NCBI RefSeq assembly: GCF_024448985.1
Contig: NZ_JAMOII010000021.1
Span: forward strand, 1 to 62,853
From: Stutzerimonas stutzeri
Lineage (GTDB): Bacteria > Pseudomonadota > Gammaproteobacteria > Pseudomonadales > Pseudomonadaceae
DNA length: 62,853 nt
Direction: 5' to 3'
Positions within the stretch are counted from its first letter, which is position 1; each line of letters starts with the position of its first letter. Of this stretch, positions 38,640 through 48,568 are shown piece after piece. The notes beneath the pieces were generated by a model. It made no database searches. It worked only from the letters and a program-made list of their open reading frames with translations, and had not been told where the DNA came from. The position numbers were made by a program, and so were the translations under genes.

Positions 38640-40840
38640 AACCCGCCACTTCCCCATTCGGCCAGCCCATCGACCGCGTCGACGGGCCGCTCAAAGTTAC
38701 CGGCCAGGCACGCTATGCCAGCGAGTTCCATGTGCCGGGGCTACTGTATGGCAGCGTGGTCAACAGCAGCATCGCGCCCGGTCGGATCGTCAATATCGAT
38801 GCCAGCGCGGCCGAGGCGGTGCCCGGCGTGGTGCTGGTGCTGACCCACCAGAATCGTCCGCCAATCGCCAGCTATGACGAGCCCTACGAGGACGACGATG
38901 CGGCGGAAGGTTCGCCGTTCCGTCCGCTGTACAACGACCGCATTCTCTACAGCGGCCAGCCGATCGCGCTGGTGGTGGCTGAAAACCTCGAACTGGCCCG
39001 TTATGCAGGGAGCCTGGTGCGGGTGGAGTACGAGCGCGAGCCTCACCGGACCGACCTAATCAGTGAACTGGAAAGCGCGCACAAGGCGCCGGCCGAGCTG
39101 CCGCCGCCGCGTGGCGATGTGGACGCTGCCCTGCGTGGCGCGCCGCTCAGGCTGGAGCTGGAATACAGCACGCCGGTGGAGCATCACAATCCGATGGAGC
39201 CGCACGCATCCACCGTCCACTACCTGCCCGAAGGCAAGCTGGAGATCTACGACAAGACCCAAGGCGTGCAGAACTGCATGCGCTATCTGGAAGGCGTGTT
39301 CGGCATGAAAGGCAAAGTCCGCGTGCTCTCGCCCTTCGTCGGCGGCGCTTTCGGCTCCGGTCTGCGTCCGCAGTATCAGCTGCCGCTGGCGGTGATGGCG
39401 GCGCTCAAGCTCAAGCGCTCGGTGCGCGTCACGCTCAAGCGCCAGCAGATGTTCACCTTCGGTTATCGCCCGCGGACCGTGCAGCGTTTTGCCATTGGCG
39501 CGGCGGCCAACGGCCAGTTACAAGCGATCCACCACCAGGCGATCGGCCAGACGTCGTCGTTCGAAGACTTCACCGAACATGAAGTCGAGTGGTCGGGGAT
39601 GCTTTATCAGTGTCCGAACGTGAAGCTCGATTACCAGCTGGTGCCGCTGGACGTCTACACGCCGCTGGACATGCGCGCGCCCGGCGCGGCCATCGGAGTT
39701 TATGCGCTGGAATGCGCCATGGACGAGCTGGCCTATGCGGCGATGGTCGATCCGTTGACGCTGCGCCTGACCAACTACACCGAGCGCAATGGCAACGAGG
39801 ACAAGCCCTATTCCAGCAAGGAACTGCGTCAGTGCTACGAGCAGGGCGCCGAGCGCTTCGGCTGGTCGCGCCGGTCGATGGAGCCGCGCAGCATGCGCGA
39901 CGGCAACCAGCTGATCGGCTGGGGCTTGGCCACGGGCGTCTGGGAGGCGATGCAGATGCCGGCCAGCGCCAAGGCCTGCATCGAGCCGGATGGTCGGTTG
40001 GTGGTCAGCAGCGCCACGGCGGATATCGGCACCGGCACCTACACGGTGATGACCCAGATCGCGGCGGCCGCCATGGGCTTGCCGATGGAGCGCGTGGAGT
40101 TCCGCCTTGGCGATTCGAACCTTTCTCAGGCTCCGCTGGAAGGCGGCTCGGCGACCGTTTCATCGGTGGGTAGCGCTGTGCAGCAGGCCTGTGAAGCGCT
40201 GTGCCAGAAGATACTGGATACCGCTCAGCAGACGCCGGTGTCACCATTCACCGGGGCCAAGCTCGACGACGTGGAATTCATCGACGGTCAGTTGCGATTG
40301 AAAGCCGCGCCCGCGCATAGCGTTGCGATCGAACAGGTCGTCGCCGTCACCGGCGTGCTCGAGGCCGAGGTGAGCATCAAGCCTGGCGAGAAGCGCAACG
40401 AATATGCCACTGCCACGCATTCGGCCGTGTTCGTCGAGGTGCGGGTGGACGAGGTGTTGGGTACCGTCAAAGTGACCCGCGTGGTCAGCGCCGTGGCGGC
40501 CGGGCGCATCGTCAATCCGAAGACGGCTGGTAACCAGATCGTTGGCGGGGTGGTCTGGGGCATCGGCCAGGCGCTGCACGAGGAAACCATGATCGACCAT
40601 GCGCTGGGCCGCTACATGAACCACAACCTGGCTGAATACCACGTGCCGGTGAATGCCGATATCGGCGACATCGACGTAATCTTCGTCGAAGAGAAAGACG
40701 AGATCGTCAACGCGCTCGGCTCCAAGGGAGTCGGCGAGATCGGCATCGTCGGTGTCGCGGCGGCGGTGGCCAACGCCATCTATCACGCCACCGGCAAGCG
40801 AGTGCGGGATTTGCCGATCACGATGGATAAGTTGCTCTGA
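38636..40840 (+). CDS. Molybdopterin-binding catalytic subunit (PaoC/xanthine-dehydrogenase family)
   Basis: The 734-aa product, close to E. coli PaoC in length, starts MKPATSPFGQPIDRVDGPLK. Cofactor segments include FVGGAFGSGLRPQYQ (about residues 234-248), RAPGAAIGVYALECAMDEL, and GSATVSSVGSAVQQAC. The C-terminal glutamate base is in GSKGVGEIGIVG (about 698-709). It likely oxidises an aldehyde or N-heterocycle; the adjacent purine permease hints at a heterocycle. No XdhC or chaperone gene is adjacent. Confidence 0.9.
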   Translation: MKPATSPFGQPIDRVDGPLKVTGQARYASEFHVPGLLYGSVVNSSIAPGRIVNIDASAAEAVPGVVLVLTHQNRPPIASYDEPYEDDDAAEGSPFRPLYNDRILYSGQPIALVVAENLELARYAGSLVRVEYEREPHRTDLISELESAHKAPAELPPPRGDVDAALRGAPLRLELEYSTPVEHHNPMEPHASTVHYLPEGKLEIYDKTQGVQNCMRYLEGVFGMKGKVRVLSPFVGGAFGSGLRPQYQLPLAVMAALKLKRSVRVTLKRQQMFTFGYRPRTVQRFAIGAAANGQLQAIHHQAIGQTSSFEDFTEHEVEWSGMLYQCPNVKLDYQLVPLDVYTPLDMRAPGAAIGVYALECAMDELAYAAMVDPLTLRLTNYTERNGNEDKPYSSKELRQCYEQGAERFGWSRRSMEPRSMRDGNQLIGWGLATGVWEAMQMPASAKACIEPDGRLVVSSATADIGTGTYTVMTQIAAAAMGLPMERVEFRLGDSNLSQAPLEGGSATVSSVGSAVQQACEALCQKILDTAQQTPVSPFTGAKLDDVEFIDGQLRLKAAPAHSVAIEQVVAVTGVLEAEVSIKPGEKRNEYATATHSAVFVEVRVDEVLGTVKVTRVVSAVAAGRIVNPKTAGNQIVGGVVWGIGQALHEETMIDHALGRYMNHNLAEYHVPVNADIGDIDVIFVEEKDEIVNALGSKGVGEIGIVGVAAAVANAIYHATGKRVRDLPITMDKLL

Positions 40841-40867
40841 AAGCAGCTGGACGCTGTAAGTGTCTCT

Positions 40868-40938
40868 GGTGGGCTGAAGCCCACCCTACATTGGCGGGCG
40901 CGGAACGCTACAGTCCGTAGGGTGGGCTTCAGCCCACC
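40868..40938. repeat. GGTGGGCTGAAGCCCACC-type repeat pair
   Basis: GGTGGGCTGAAGCCCACC at 40868-40885 (then CTAC) and GGTGGGCTTCAGCCCACC at 40921-40938 (preceded by GTAG) are inverted copies 30 nt apart. They lie between the convergent PaoC-like gene and rlmG, where they can form stem-loops at both transcript ends. Confidence 0.7.
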
Positions 40939-41026
40939 ACCATAGAGTGATACTGGCGGCCATCTTGGTGTCTGAAGCGGAGCGCCGCCGGTCCATCCTG
41001 GGTGTTCAGGCGAGCCGGTGCCTTGC

Positions 41027-42154
41027 TCACGCCTTGATCGCCCGTAGGATGACGAACTTGGGCGTCGCCGCCACCTGCTCGACCTTGCCGAACAGCCGTT
41101 TGAGCTTCAGGTGATAGCCCAGGTGGCGGTTGCCGACGATCCACAGCTCGCCGCCCTTGCTCAGTGCGGATTTGGCCTGAGTGAACATGCGCCAGGCAAG
41201 GAAGTCGCCGACCACTTGCTGCTGGTGGAAGGGCGGATTGCACAGCACCAGGTCCAGCGAGTCCGCCGGTTGTTCGGCCAGGCCGTCGCCGGCGCGGATC
41301 TCTGCCGGGCGTTCGCCAAGGATCGCTTGCCAGTTCTCGCGGGCCGATTGCACCGCCATGTAGCTTTCGTCCACCAGCGTCAGCCGTGCCTGCGGGTTAC
41401 CCAGTGCATAGACGATGCCGAGCACGCCGTTACCGCAGCCCAGATCGGCCACGCGCAAGTCGCCGAGTGCCTTGGGCAGGTGTGGCAGAAAGGCGCGCGT
41501 GCCGATGTCCAGGTCTTCACGACAGAACAGGTTGGCGTGGTTGAGCAGTCCGATGGCGGGCTGATCGAGGCGGTAGCGCGTGGGGTAGGGCGACGTCGGC
41601 ATCGGTTTTTCAGCGGGCGTTGCCGTCAGCAAACGGGCCTTCTTCACTGCCAGCGAGGCCTGCACCGGACCGATGTATTTTTCCAGCAGGTCGCCCGCCG
41701 CGCGCGGCAGATGCTTGATCATCGCTGCGGCGATCACCTGGGCGCCGGGTGCCAGCTGGCCGTGCAGGCGGATCAGCTGTTCTTCCAGCAATGCCAGGGT
41801 TTTCGGCACGCGGATCAGCACGAAATCGAACGGGCCGCTGGCGATCTGGCTGGCGGGCACGAAGACGATGCTGTCGCTCGGCAGGCCGTTGCGTGCCAGG
41901 TTCTTCTGCAACCCCAGGTGCGCTAGATGGGAATCGCCGCTGCTGGTCACCTGTGCATGGCACGCCAGCGAGGCGGCCAGGGCGCCGAAACCGTCGTTGA
42001 GAATCAGAATCCGACTGCCGGCCGGTAGGCCCTGCTCGTGTAACTGCCTCAGCAGATATTCATCGGCCGCGTCGAAGGCCTGTAGCGGTTCGTTCGGTTG
42101 TTCGGGCTGGCGGATCAGATCGAGGCGCGCATAGGGGGATTCGAGAATAGGCAT
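41027..42154 (-). CDS. rlmG: 23S rRNA (guanine-N2) methyltransferase RlmG
   Basis: SAM-dependent enzyme that makes m2G1835 in 23S rRNA. The 375-aa product starts MPILESPYARLDLIRQPEQP. It has the duplicated methyltransferase layout: a degenerate N-terminal half and an active C-terminal half with VADLGCGNGVLGIVYALG (about residues 235-252) and the substrate motif VLCNPPFHQQ (about 308-317). Size fits the RlmG/RsmC group. Divergent from fpr. Confidence 0.93.
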   Translation of the reverse strand: MPILESPYARLDLIRQPEQPNEPLQAFDAADEYLLRQLHEQGLPAGSRILILNDGFGALAASLACHAQVTSSGDSHLAHLGLQKNLARNGLPSDSIVFVPASQIASGPFDFVLIRVPKTLALLEEQLIRLHGQLAPGAQVIAAAMIKHLPRAAGDLLEKYIGPVQASLAVKKARLLTATPAEKPMPTSPYPTRYRLDQPAIGLLNHANLFCREDLDIGTRAFLPHLPKALGDLRVADLGCGNGVLGIVYALGNPQARLTLVDESYMAVQSARENWQAILGERPAEIRAGDGLAEQPADSLDLVLCNPPFHQQQVVGDFLAWRMFTQAKSALSKGGELWIVGNRHLGYHLKLKRLFGKVEQVAATPKFVILRAIKA

Positions 42155-42240
42155 AAGAACTGGCGGTGTTTGTCGGCGTCGGAAAGGTGTATCAAGGGCT
42201 TCACCCTCGAATCCGCAGATGTCCGCGAAGGGAGCGAAGT

Positions 42241-43017
42241 ATGACCGTCAGCGAAGAGAAGTTCACCCGCCAGCGCCTGCTCAGGGTGCAGACGCTGACG
42301 CCCAACCTGTTCACCCTGCGTACTACACGCGATCCGGGCTTCAGATTCACCGCCGGGCAGTTCGCCCGGCTGGGGGTGCGCAAGCCCAGTGGCAGCATCG
42401 TCTGGCGGGCTTATTCAATGGTGTCGGCACCGCACGACGAATTTCTCGACTTCTTTTCCATCGTGGTGCCGGACGGCGAGTTCACCAGCGAGCTGAGCCG
42501 GCTTAAGGTGGGCGACGAGCTACTGATCGACAAGCAGGCGTTCGGCTTCCTAACCCTGGACCGTTTCCCCGACGGGCGCGATCTCTGGTTGCTGGCCACC
42601 GGCACGGGGCTGGCGCCATTCCTCTCGATCCTGCAGGGCCTTGAAGTGTGGGAACGCTTCGAGCGCATCGTGCTGGTCTACAGCGCGCGCACCGAGTCGG
42701 AGCTGGCCTATCAGCAACTGATCCACGAATTGCCGGAGCGCGAATACCTGGAAGGGCTGGGCAGCAAGCTGACCTATTTGCCGGTCGTTACACGCGAGCA
42801 AGTGCCGGGTGCGCTGAACGGGCGCATCACCACGCTGATCGAAAACGGCGAACTGGAACGCGCCGCCGATCTGAAGCTTGACCCCGAGCATTCGCGCATC
42901 ATGCTTTGCGGCAACCCGCAGATGATCGAAGACACCCGCGCCATCCTCAAGACACGCGACCTCAACCTGGCTCTGACCCGCAGGCCGGGGCAGGTGGCGG
43001 TGGAGAATTATTGGTAA
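42241..43017 (+). CDS. fpr: Ferredoxin/flavodoxin-NADP+ reductase
   Basis: FAD enzyme moving electrons between NADPH and ferredoxin or flavodoxin. The 258-aa product starts MTVSEEKFTRQRLLRVQTLT. FAD-binding WRAYSMVSAP is near residues 59-68, the NADP site LLATGTGLAPFLSIL near 118-132 and LCGNPQMIEDT near 221-231. The C terminus VAVENYW is the bacterial (subclass IIA) type. In P. aeruginosa fpr responds to oxidative stress via FinR; no operator was recognised here. Confidence 0.94.
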   Translation: MTVSEEKFTRQRLLRVQTLTPNLFTLRTTRDPGFRFTAGQFARLGVRKPSGSIVWRAYSMVSAPHDEFLDFFSIVVPDGEFTSELSRLKVGDELLIDKQAFGFLTLDRFPDGRDLWLLATGTGLAPFLSILQGLEVWERFERIVLVYSARTESELAYQQLIHELPEREYLEGLGSKLTYLPVVTREQVPGALNGRITTLIENGELERAADLKLDPEHSRIMLCGNPQMIEDTRAILKTRDLNLALTRRPGQVAVENYW

Positions 43018-43070
43018 GGGGCTAGCTGGAAGAAAAAGCGACGTAGGTAACGCGGGATGGTCGCCAATAA

Positions 43071-43142
43071 GTAGGGTGGGCTTCAGCCCACCGATGTTTT
43101 TTCAGTCCGGCCCTTGCTGCGGGGGGCTAAAGCCCACCCTAC
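43071..43142. repeat. GGTGGGCTTCAGCCCACC-type repeat pair
   Basis: GTAGGGTGGGCTTCAGCCCA begins at 43071 and forms one palindrome to 43092. A degenerate inverted copy GGGGCTAAAGCCCACCCTAC ends at 43142. The unit lies between convergent fpr (+) and gdhA (-), next to a terminator. Confidence 0.65.
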
Positions 43143-43166
43143 GGGCTTAGCCTCAACCTCTTAAAC

Positions 43167-43203
43167 GAAAAGCCCGCACCGGACTATCCGGCGGGGGCTT
43201 TTG
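43167..43203 (-). terminator. Terminator between fpr and gdhA
   Basis: AAAAGCCCGCACCGG pairs with CCGGCGGGGGCTTTT around an ACTAT loop, with small mismatches. The A and T tracts on both sides allow termination in either direction. It is 35 nt beyond the gdhA stop. Confidence 0.82.
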
Positions 43204-43237
43204 CTTTCAGCTTCAGGCGTCCAGCTTCAAGCTGCCG

Positions 43238-44575
<1,338 letters not shown>

Positions 44576-44854
44576 TTAAAGAGCCCTCGTCGGACCGCTA
44601 GCAGCAGTCATTAAAATTTTTTTGGGCGGCGACTCTAACAAACAACTTTTGCACCGTGAAGGTGCCACATGGTCCGAAGTGTCGCATCTTGGTGCGTGAA
44701 TGGTCCGGCGCGGCTGTGAACTGCGTGCCACGAAGCAAGGAACTTCGGTGTGCCCGTATGACCGAAAAAGGAGGCGTGCGCGCCCTGGCGCGGCGCTGGA
44801 GGTCTGTTGCTGGTCTCGAATTCTCAACTGCCGGAAGAAAACCAAGGGGTGCAA

Positions 44855-45364
44855 GTGATAGTTGTGATCATGGGCGTATCTGGAAGCGGCAAAACGACCA
44901 TTGGCGAGCAGTTGGCCGCTCGCCTGGGGTGCGGTTTCTCGGATGCCGATGAGTATCACGGACCTGCCAACAAGGCGAAAATGGCCGCCGGAATCCCCCT
45001 CACCGACGAGGATCGCCAGCCATGGTTGCAAGCGATGCATGAAGCCATCGCCGAACGGGCACGTCAGGGAAAGGATCATGTTTTCGCCTGCTCGGCACTC
45101 AAACGTCGATATCGCGACGTACTGCGTGGCGAAGTTGCCGATGTGAGACTGGTGTTTCTACAGGGGCCTCGTGACGTGCTGGAGGAACGCATCGCCAATC
45201 GTCGCGGGCATTTTTTCGCCTCTGCGTTGCTGGATGATCAGCTCGCCAATCTCGAGCCGCCTGAGAAGAGTGAGGCGCTGATCATGGATATCCGCCAGGC
45301 ACCGGACGCGCTCATCGAGCAGATCGTCAAGGCGCTTGCTGCGACAGGATGCAACCAGGGCTAG
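44855..45364 (+). CDS. gntK: Gluconokinase
   Basis: Phosphorylates gluconate to 6-phosphogluconate for the Entner-Doudoroff route. From GTG 44855 the product is 169 aa. It has Walker A GVSGSGKTTIGEQLAARL at about residues 7-24, DADEYHGPANKAKMAAGIPL (substrate loop) and ACSALKRRYRD, all typical of thermoresistant-type GntK. AAGGGG at 44844-44849 supports GTG 44855; GTG 44849 or 44864 and TTG 44807 are alternatives. No gntR or gntT is adjacent. Confidence 0.88.
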   Translation: MIVVIMGVSGSGKTTIGEQLAARLGCGFSDADEYHGPANKAKMAAGIPLTDEDRQPWLQAMHEAIAERARQGKDHVFACSALKRRYRDVLRGEVADVRLVFLQGPRDVLEERIANRRGHFFASALLDDQLANLEPPEKSEALIMDIRQAPDALIEQIVKALAATGCNQG

Positions 45365-45424
45365 CGTTATGGCTCGCTTGGCCGCATCGTGGCTCGGCGC
45401 TTCTGATCGGTAAGAAAGCCATAC

Positions 45425-45452
45425 GAAAACGGAGCCTTTCGGCTCCGTTTTC
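45425..45452. terminator. Bidirectional terminator between gntK and ettA
   Basis: GAAAACGGAGCC and GGCTCCGTTTTC are perfect inverted complements around TTTC. A-rich and T-rich flanks suit termination of gntK (+) and ettA (-), whose stops are 60 nt left and 8 nt right of it. Confidence 0.88.
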
Positions 45453-45459
45453 GGTTGTG

Positions 45460-47154
45460 TTACTGCGCTAACTTCTTGTATTTGACGCGATGCGGCTGAG
45501 CGGCGGCGTCGCCCAAGCGCTTCTTGCGGTCGGCCTCGTACTCGGTGTAGTTCCCCTCGAAGAAGATGATGTCACCGTTGTCCTCGTAGGAGAGTATGTG
45601 CGTGGCGACCCGGTCCAGGAACCAGCGGTCGTGGGAAATCACGATCGCCGCGCCGGGGAAGTCCAGCAGCGCTTCTTCCAGTGAACGCAACGTTTCCACG
45701 TCGAGGTCGTTGGACGGTTCGTCGAGCAGCAGCACGTTGGCGCCTTCCTTGAGCGTCAGCGCCAGATGCAGACGGCCACGCTCACCACCGGACAGGTCCT
45801 TGACGAACTTCTGCTGGTCGCCGCCCTTGAAGTTGAAGCGCCCCACGTAGGTGCGCGAGGGGACTTCATAGTTGCCGATGCGGATCATGTCGGAGCCATT
45901 GGACACCGCTTCCCATACCGTCTTGCTGCCGTCCAGGTCCTCGCGGCTCTGGTCCACGCAGGCGACCTGCACGGTATCGCCGATCTCGATGCTGCCCGAG
46001 TCCGGCTGCTCCTTGCCCATGATCATGCGGAACAGCGTGGATTTGCCCGCGCCGTTGCCACCGATGACGCCGACGATGGCGCCCTTGGGCATGCTGAACG
46101 AGAGGTCTTCGATCAGGATGCGGTCGCCGTAGCCCTTGGTCACGTTCTTGAAGTCGATAACCTTATCGCCCAGACGCGGGCCGGCAGGGATGTAGATTTC
46201 GTTGGTCTCGCTGCGCTTCTGGAATTCCTGGGACTGCAGTTCCTCGAAGCGCTGCAGGCGCGCCTTCGACTTGGCCTGACGAGCCTTGGCACCCTTGCGG
46301 ACCCACTCCAGCTCTTCCTTCATGGCCTTTTCGTGGGCCGATTGCTGCTTGGATTCCTGCGCCAAGCGGTTGGACTTGGCTTCCAGCCAGCCGGAATAGT
46401 TGCCCTCGTAGGGAATGCCCGCGCCGCGGTCTAGTTCGAGAATCCAGCCAGCGACGTTGTCGAGGAAGTAACGGTCGTGGGTGATCGCCACCACGGTACC
46501 GGGGAAGTCGTGGAGGAAGTGTTCCAGCCAGGCTACCGAATCGGCGTCCAGGTGGTTGGTCGGTTCGTCCAGCAGCAACATGTCCGGCGCCGACAGCAGC
46601 AGACGGCAGAGCGCGACACGGCGCTTTTCGCCACCGGACAGGTGTCCAACCGTTGCATCCCACGGCGGCAGGCGCAGGGCATCGGCCGCGACTTCCAGCT
46701 GGCGCTCGAGATTGTGACCATCGCTGGCCTGCAGAATGGCTTCGAGCTTGGCCTGTTCGGCGGCCAGCTTGTCGAAGTCGGCATCGGGTTCGGCGTAGGC
46801 AGCGTAGACCTCATCGAGGCGCGCCTGCGCGTCCTTGATGCTGCTGACTGCTTCTTCAACTACGTCGCGAACCGTTTTGCTCGGGTCGAGCTCGGGTTCC
46901 TGGGGCAGGTAACCCACGTTCAGGTCGGGCATCGCCCGCGCCTCTCCGTCAAACTCCTTGTCAACGCCGGCCATGATTCTCAACAGCGTGGATTTACCCG
47001 CGCCGTTGAGGCCGAGTACGCCAATCTTGGCGCCAGGGAAAAAGGATAGAGAAATGTTCTTGAGAATCTCGCGCTTCGGCGGAACGACCTTGCTCAGCCG
47101 ATGCATGGTGTAGACGTAAGAGCCTGTTTTGCCTGATTTGTCACTTTTGGACAT
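45460..47154 (-). CDS. ettA: Energy-dependent translational throttle protein EttA (ABC-F)
   Basis: Ribosome E-site ABC-F ATPase gating elongation according to ATP/ADP. The 564-aa product has two ABC domains: Walker A GLNGAGKSTLLRIM (about residues 48-61) and GGNGAGKSTLFRMI (about 358-371); signatures LSGGEKRRVALC and LSGGERGRLHLA. Between them are the EttA arm and a Lys-rich linker. No membrane segments. The N terminus carries about 16 residues before MHRLSKVV. The integrase module starts only 148 nt from its start codon, so its promoter region abuts accessory DNA. Confidence 0.95.
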   Translation of the reverse strand: MSKSDKSGKTGSYVYTMHRLSKVVPPKREILKNISLSFFPGAKIGVLGLNGAGKSTLLRIMAGVDKEFDGEARAMPDLNVGYLPQEPELDPSKTVRDVVEEAVSSIKDAQARLDEVYAAYAEPDADFDKLAAEQAKLEAILQASDGHNLERQLEVAADALRLPPWDATVGHLSGGEKRRVALCRLLLSAPDMLLLDEPTNHLDADSVAWLEHFLHDFPGTVVAITHDRYFLDNVAGWILELDRGAGIPYEGNYSGWLEAKSNRLAQESKQQSAHEKAMKEELEWVRKGAKARQAKSKARLQRFEELQSQEFQKRSETNEIYIPAGPRLGDKVIDFKNVTKGYGDRILIEDLSFSMPKGAIVGVIGGNGAGKSTLFRMIMGKEQPDSGSIEIGDTVQVACVDQSREDLDGSKTVWEAVSNGSDMIRIGNYEVPSRTYVGRFNFKGGDQQKFVKDLSGGERGRLHLALTLKEGANVLLLDEPSNDLDVETLRSLEEALLDFPGAAIVISHDRWFLDRVATHILSYEDNGDIIFFEGNYTEYEADRKKRLGDAAAQPHRVKYKKLAQ

Positions 47155-47302
47155 GGTTTGATTCGCCTTTAATCCTGTGTCTTCAGTGCTTTGAATGGTA
47201 GCGGCAAGCGCTTAAATTAGGAAAATAAAACGTTAGGTTTGCGCTGGCCAGCCGATGCGCCTGACTATACTTAGAAAAAGTTAATTTTTATGAGGGAGCA
47301 AC
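47155..47302. other. Probable left junction of an integrated element
   Basis: This 148-nt AT-richer stretch lies between the divergent ettA and recombinase 1 genes. Chromosomal housekeeping genes end here and accessory genes begin. TGAGGGAGC at 47291-47299 is the ribosome site of recombinase 1. The exact attachment core could not be fixed, because no matching direct repeat was recognised elsewhere in the window and the right end is outside it. Confidence 0.45.
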
Positions 47303-48568
47303 ATGGGTTTGCAAGTCATAGAGCAGGTGGTGAATGCTGCTCGAAGAAAGATGCTGGTGCAAGACTGCATCCCGGTCTACTACCCCAACCTATACATCAC
47401 CATGGAGCACTCGGGCAGAGCCCTCGAAACAACCAAGAAGTACCTTGAGCATCTGGCTGTGTTTGAGGAGTTTCTGGCGTTTTCCTCCATTGATCTGATT
47501 TCTCACCTCGAACAGCGCCCTCACAGCCGGTACCTGACAGACAGTGAGCTTTCAAGGTTTGTGTCGGACGCGGGGTTCAGCAAGGAAACCTTGGCCATGA
47601 AGTATGCGGGGATGCGCTTGCATCCGACCGCCTACAAATCCGTTGGCAAAGTCCATGCGCAGCAGCGAATCGAGGCGGTACGCGACTATCTGGCCTTCCT
47701 CTATGACAAGTTGGGTGATCACTCAACACGATATGAGGCGGTTGACGATCTGAAGAAGCGCATCAACCGCAAGATCAAAGCGGCCAGCCCTGCGTGGAAA
47801 AAAACGCGAACGGACGAAATGAAGGGGCTTACTGCCCAGGAGCGAACTCGGTTGCTGGAAATCATGCATCCGAATAGCGCCGAGAATCCCTTTTCAGATG
47901 ACGCCATCAGGCTGCGTAACTACATCATTTTGCTGTTGGGTCTCGACATGGGGCTGCGACGCTCCGAGATGCTGCTGATCAAGACCAGAGATATTCACTG
48001 GCACAGTCGTCAACTGGCGGTGGTCAACCTCGAGGATGAGAGCATCGATCCACGAACCATGGCCCCGCAATTCAAAACCCACGAGCGCATGCTGGTGATG
48101 ACCGATGACCTGTATGACGCGATCACTGAGTACGAATCGAAATATCGCCACAGAAAGCCCCGTAGCGGCACATCGCAAGCAAGGAAGCATCCGTTTTTGC
48201 TGGTGGCGCACAAGCGAAATGAGGGCGGGCCTCTGACCATCAAGGCAGTGGATGGCGTTCTGTCGAGGGTTCGAGAAATAGCGCCGGAACTGGCTCATGT
48301 GCACCCGCATATTCTCAGGCATGACGCGGTCTACACCATGCTGGAAAGCATGCGTGAGGAGCTGGCAGCGCTCACGCCGGAGGATCGCACCACGCAAGTT
48401 CAAAAGACCCTGACATGGATGTTCGGCTGGAGTCCCGAGTCGAACATGCCCGGCCTCTACGGCGCAAAGTTCTGGAAGGAGGAGGCAGACAAAGCGATAC
48501 AGAAACGGGCCGAGCGGTTTACGTCCAGCCGTCATAAGGCCGGCATGACACCAGGAGGTTCAGCGTGA
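47303..48568 (+). CDS. Tyrosine recombinase 1 of a three-recombinase module (421 aa)
   Basis: A site-specific tyrosine recombinase. An N-terminal SAM-like core-binding region lies at about residues 35-140. The catalytic domain has Arg near 219-220 (GLRRSEML), H336-x-x-R339 (HILRHD) and the nucleophile Tyr near 386 (GLYGAKFW). All expected residues are present, so it looks active. The sequence is unlike phage or ICE single integrases in layout. It is first of four tightly linked genes; its stop overlaps the next start (GTGA). Codon use is less GC-biased than neighbouring core genes. Confidence 0.9.
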   Translation: MGLQVIEQVVNAARRKMLVQDCIPVYYPNLYITMEHSGRALETTKKYLEHLAVFEEFLAFSSIDLISHLEQRPHSRYLTDSELSRFVSDAGFSKETLAMKYAGMRLHPTAYKSVGKVHAQQRIEAVRDYLAFLYDKLGDHSTRYEAVDDLKKRINRKIKAASPAWKKTRTDEMKGLTAQERTRLLEIMHPNSAENPFSDDAIRLRNYIILLLGLDMGLRRSEMLLIKTRDIHWHSRQLAVVNLEDESIDPRTMAPQFKTHERMLVMTDDLYDAITEYESKYRHRKPRSGTSQARKHPFLLVAHKRNEGGPLTIKAVDGVLSRVREIAPELAHVHPHILRHDAVYTMLESMREELAALTPEDRTTQVQKTLTWMFGWSPESNMPGLYGAKFWKEEADKAIQKRAERFTSSRHKAGMTPGGSA

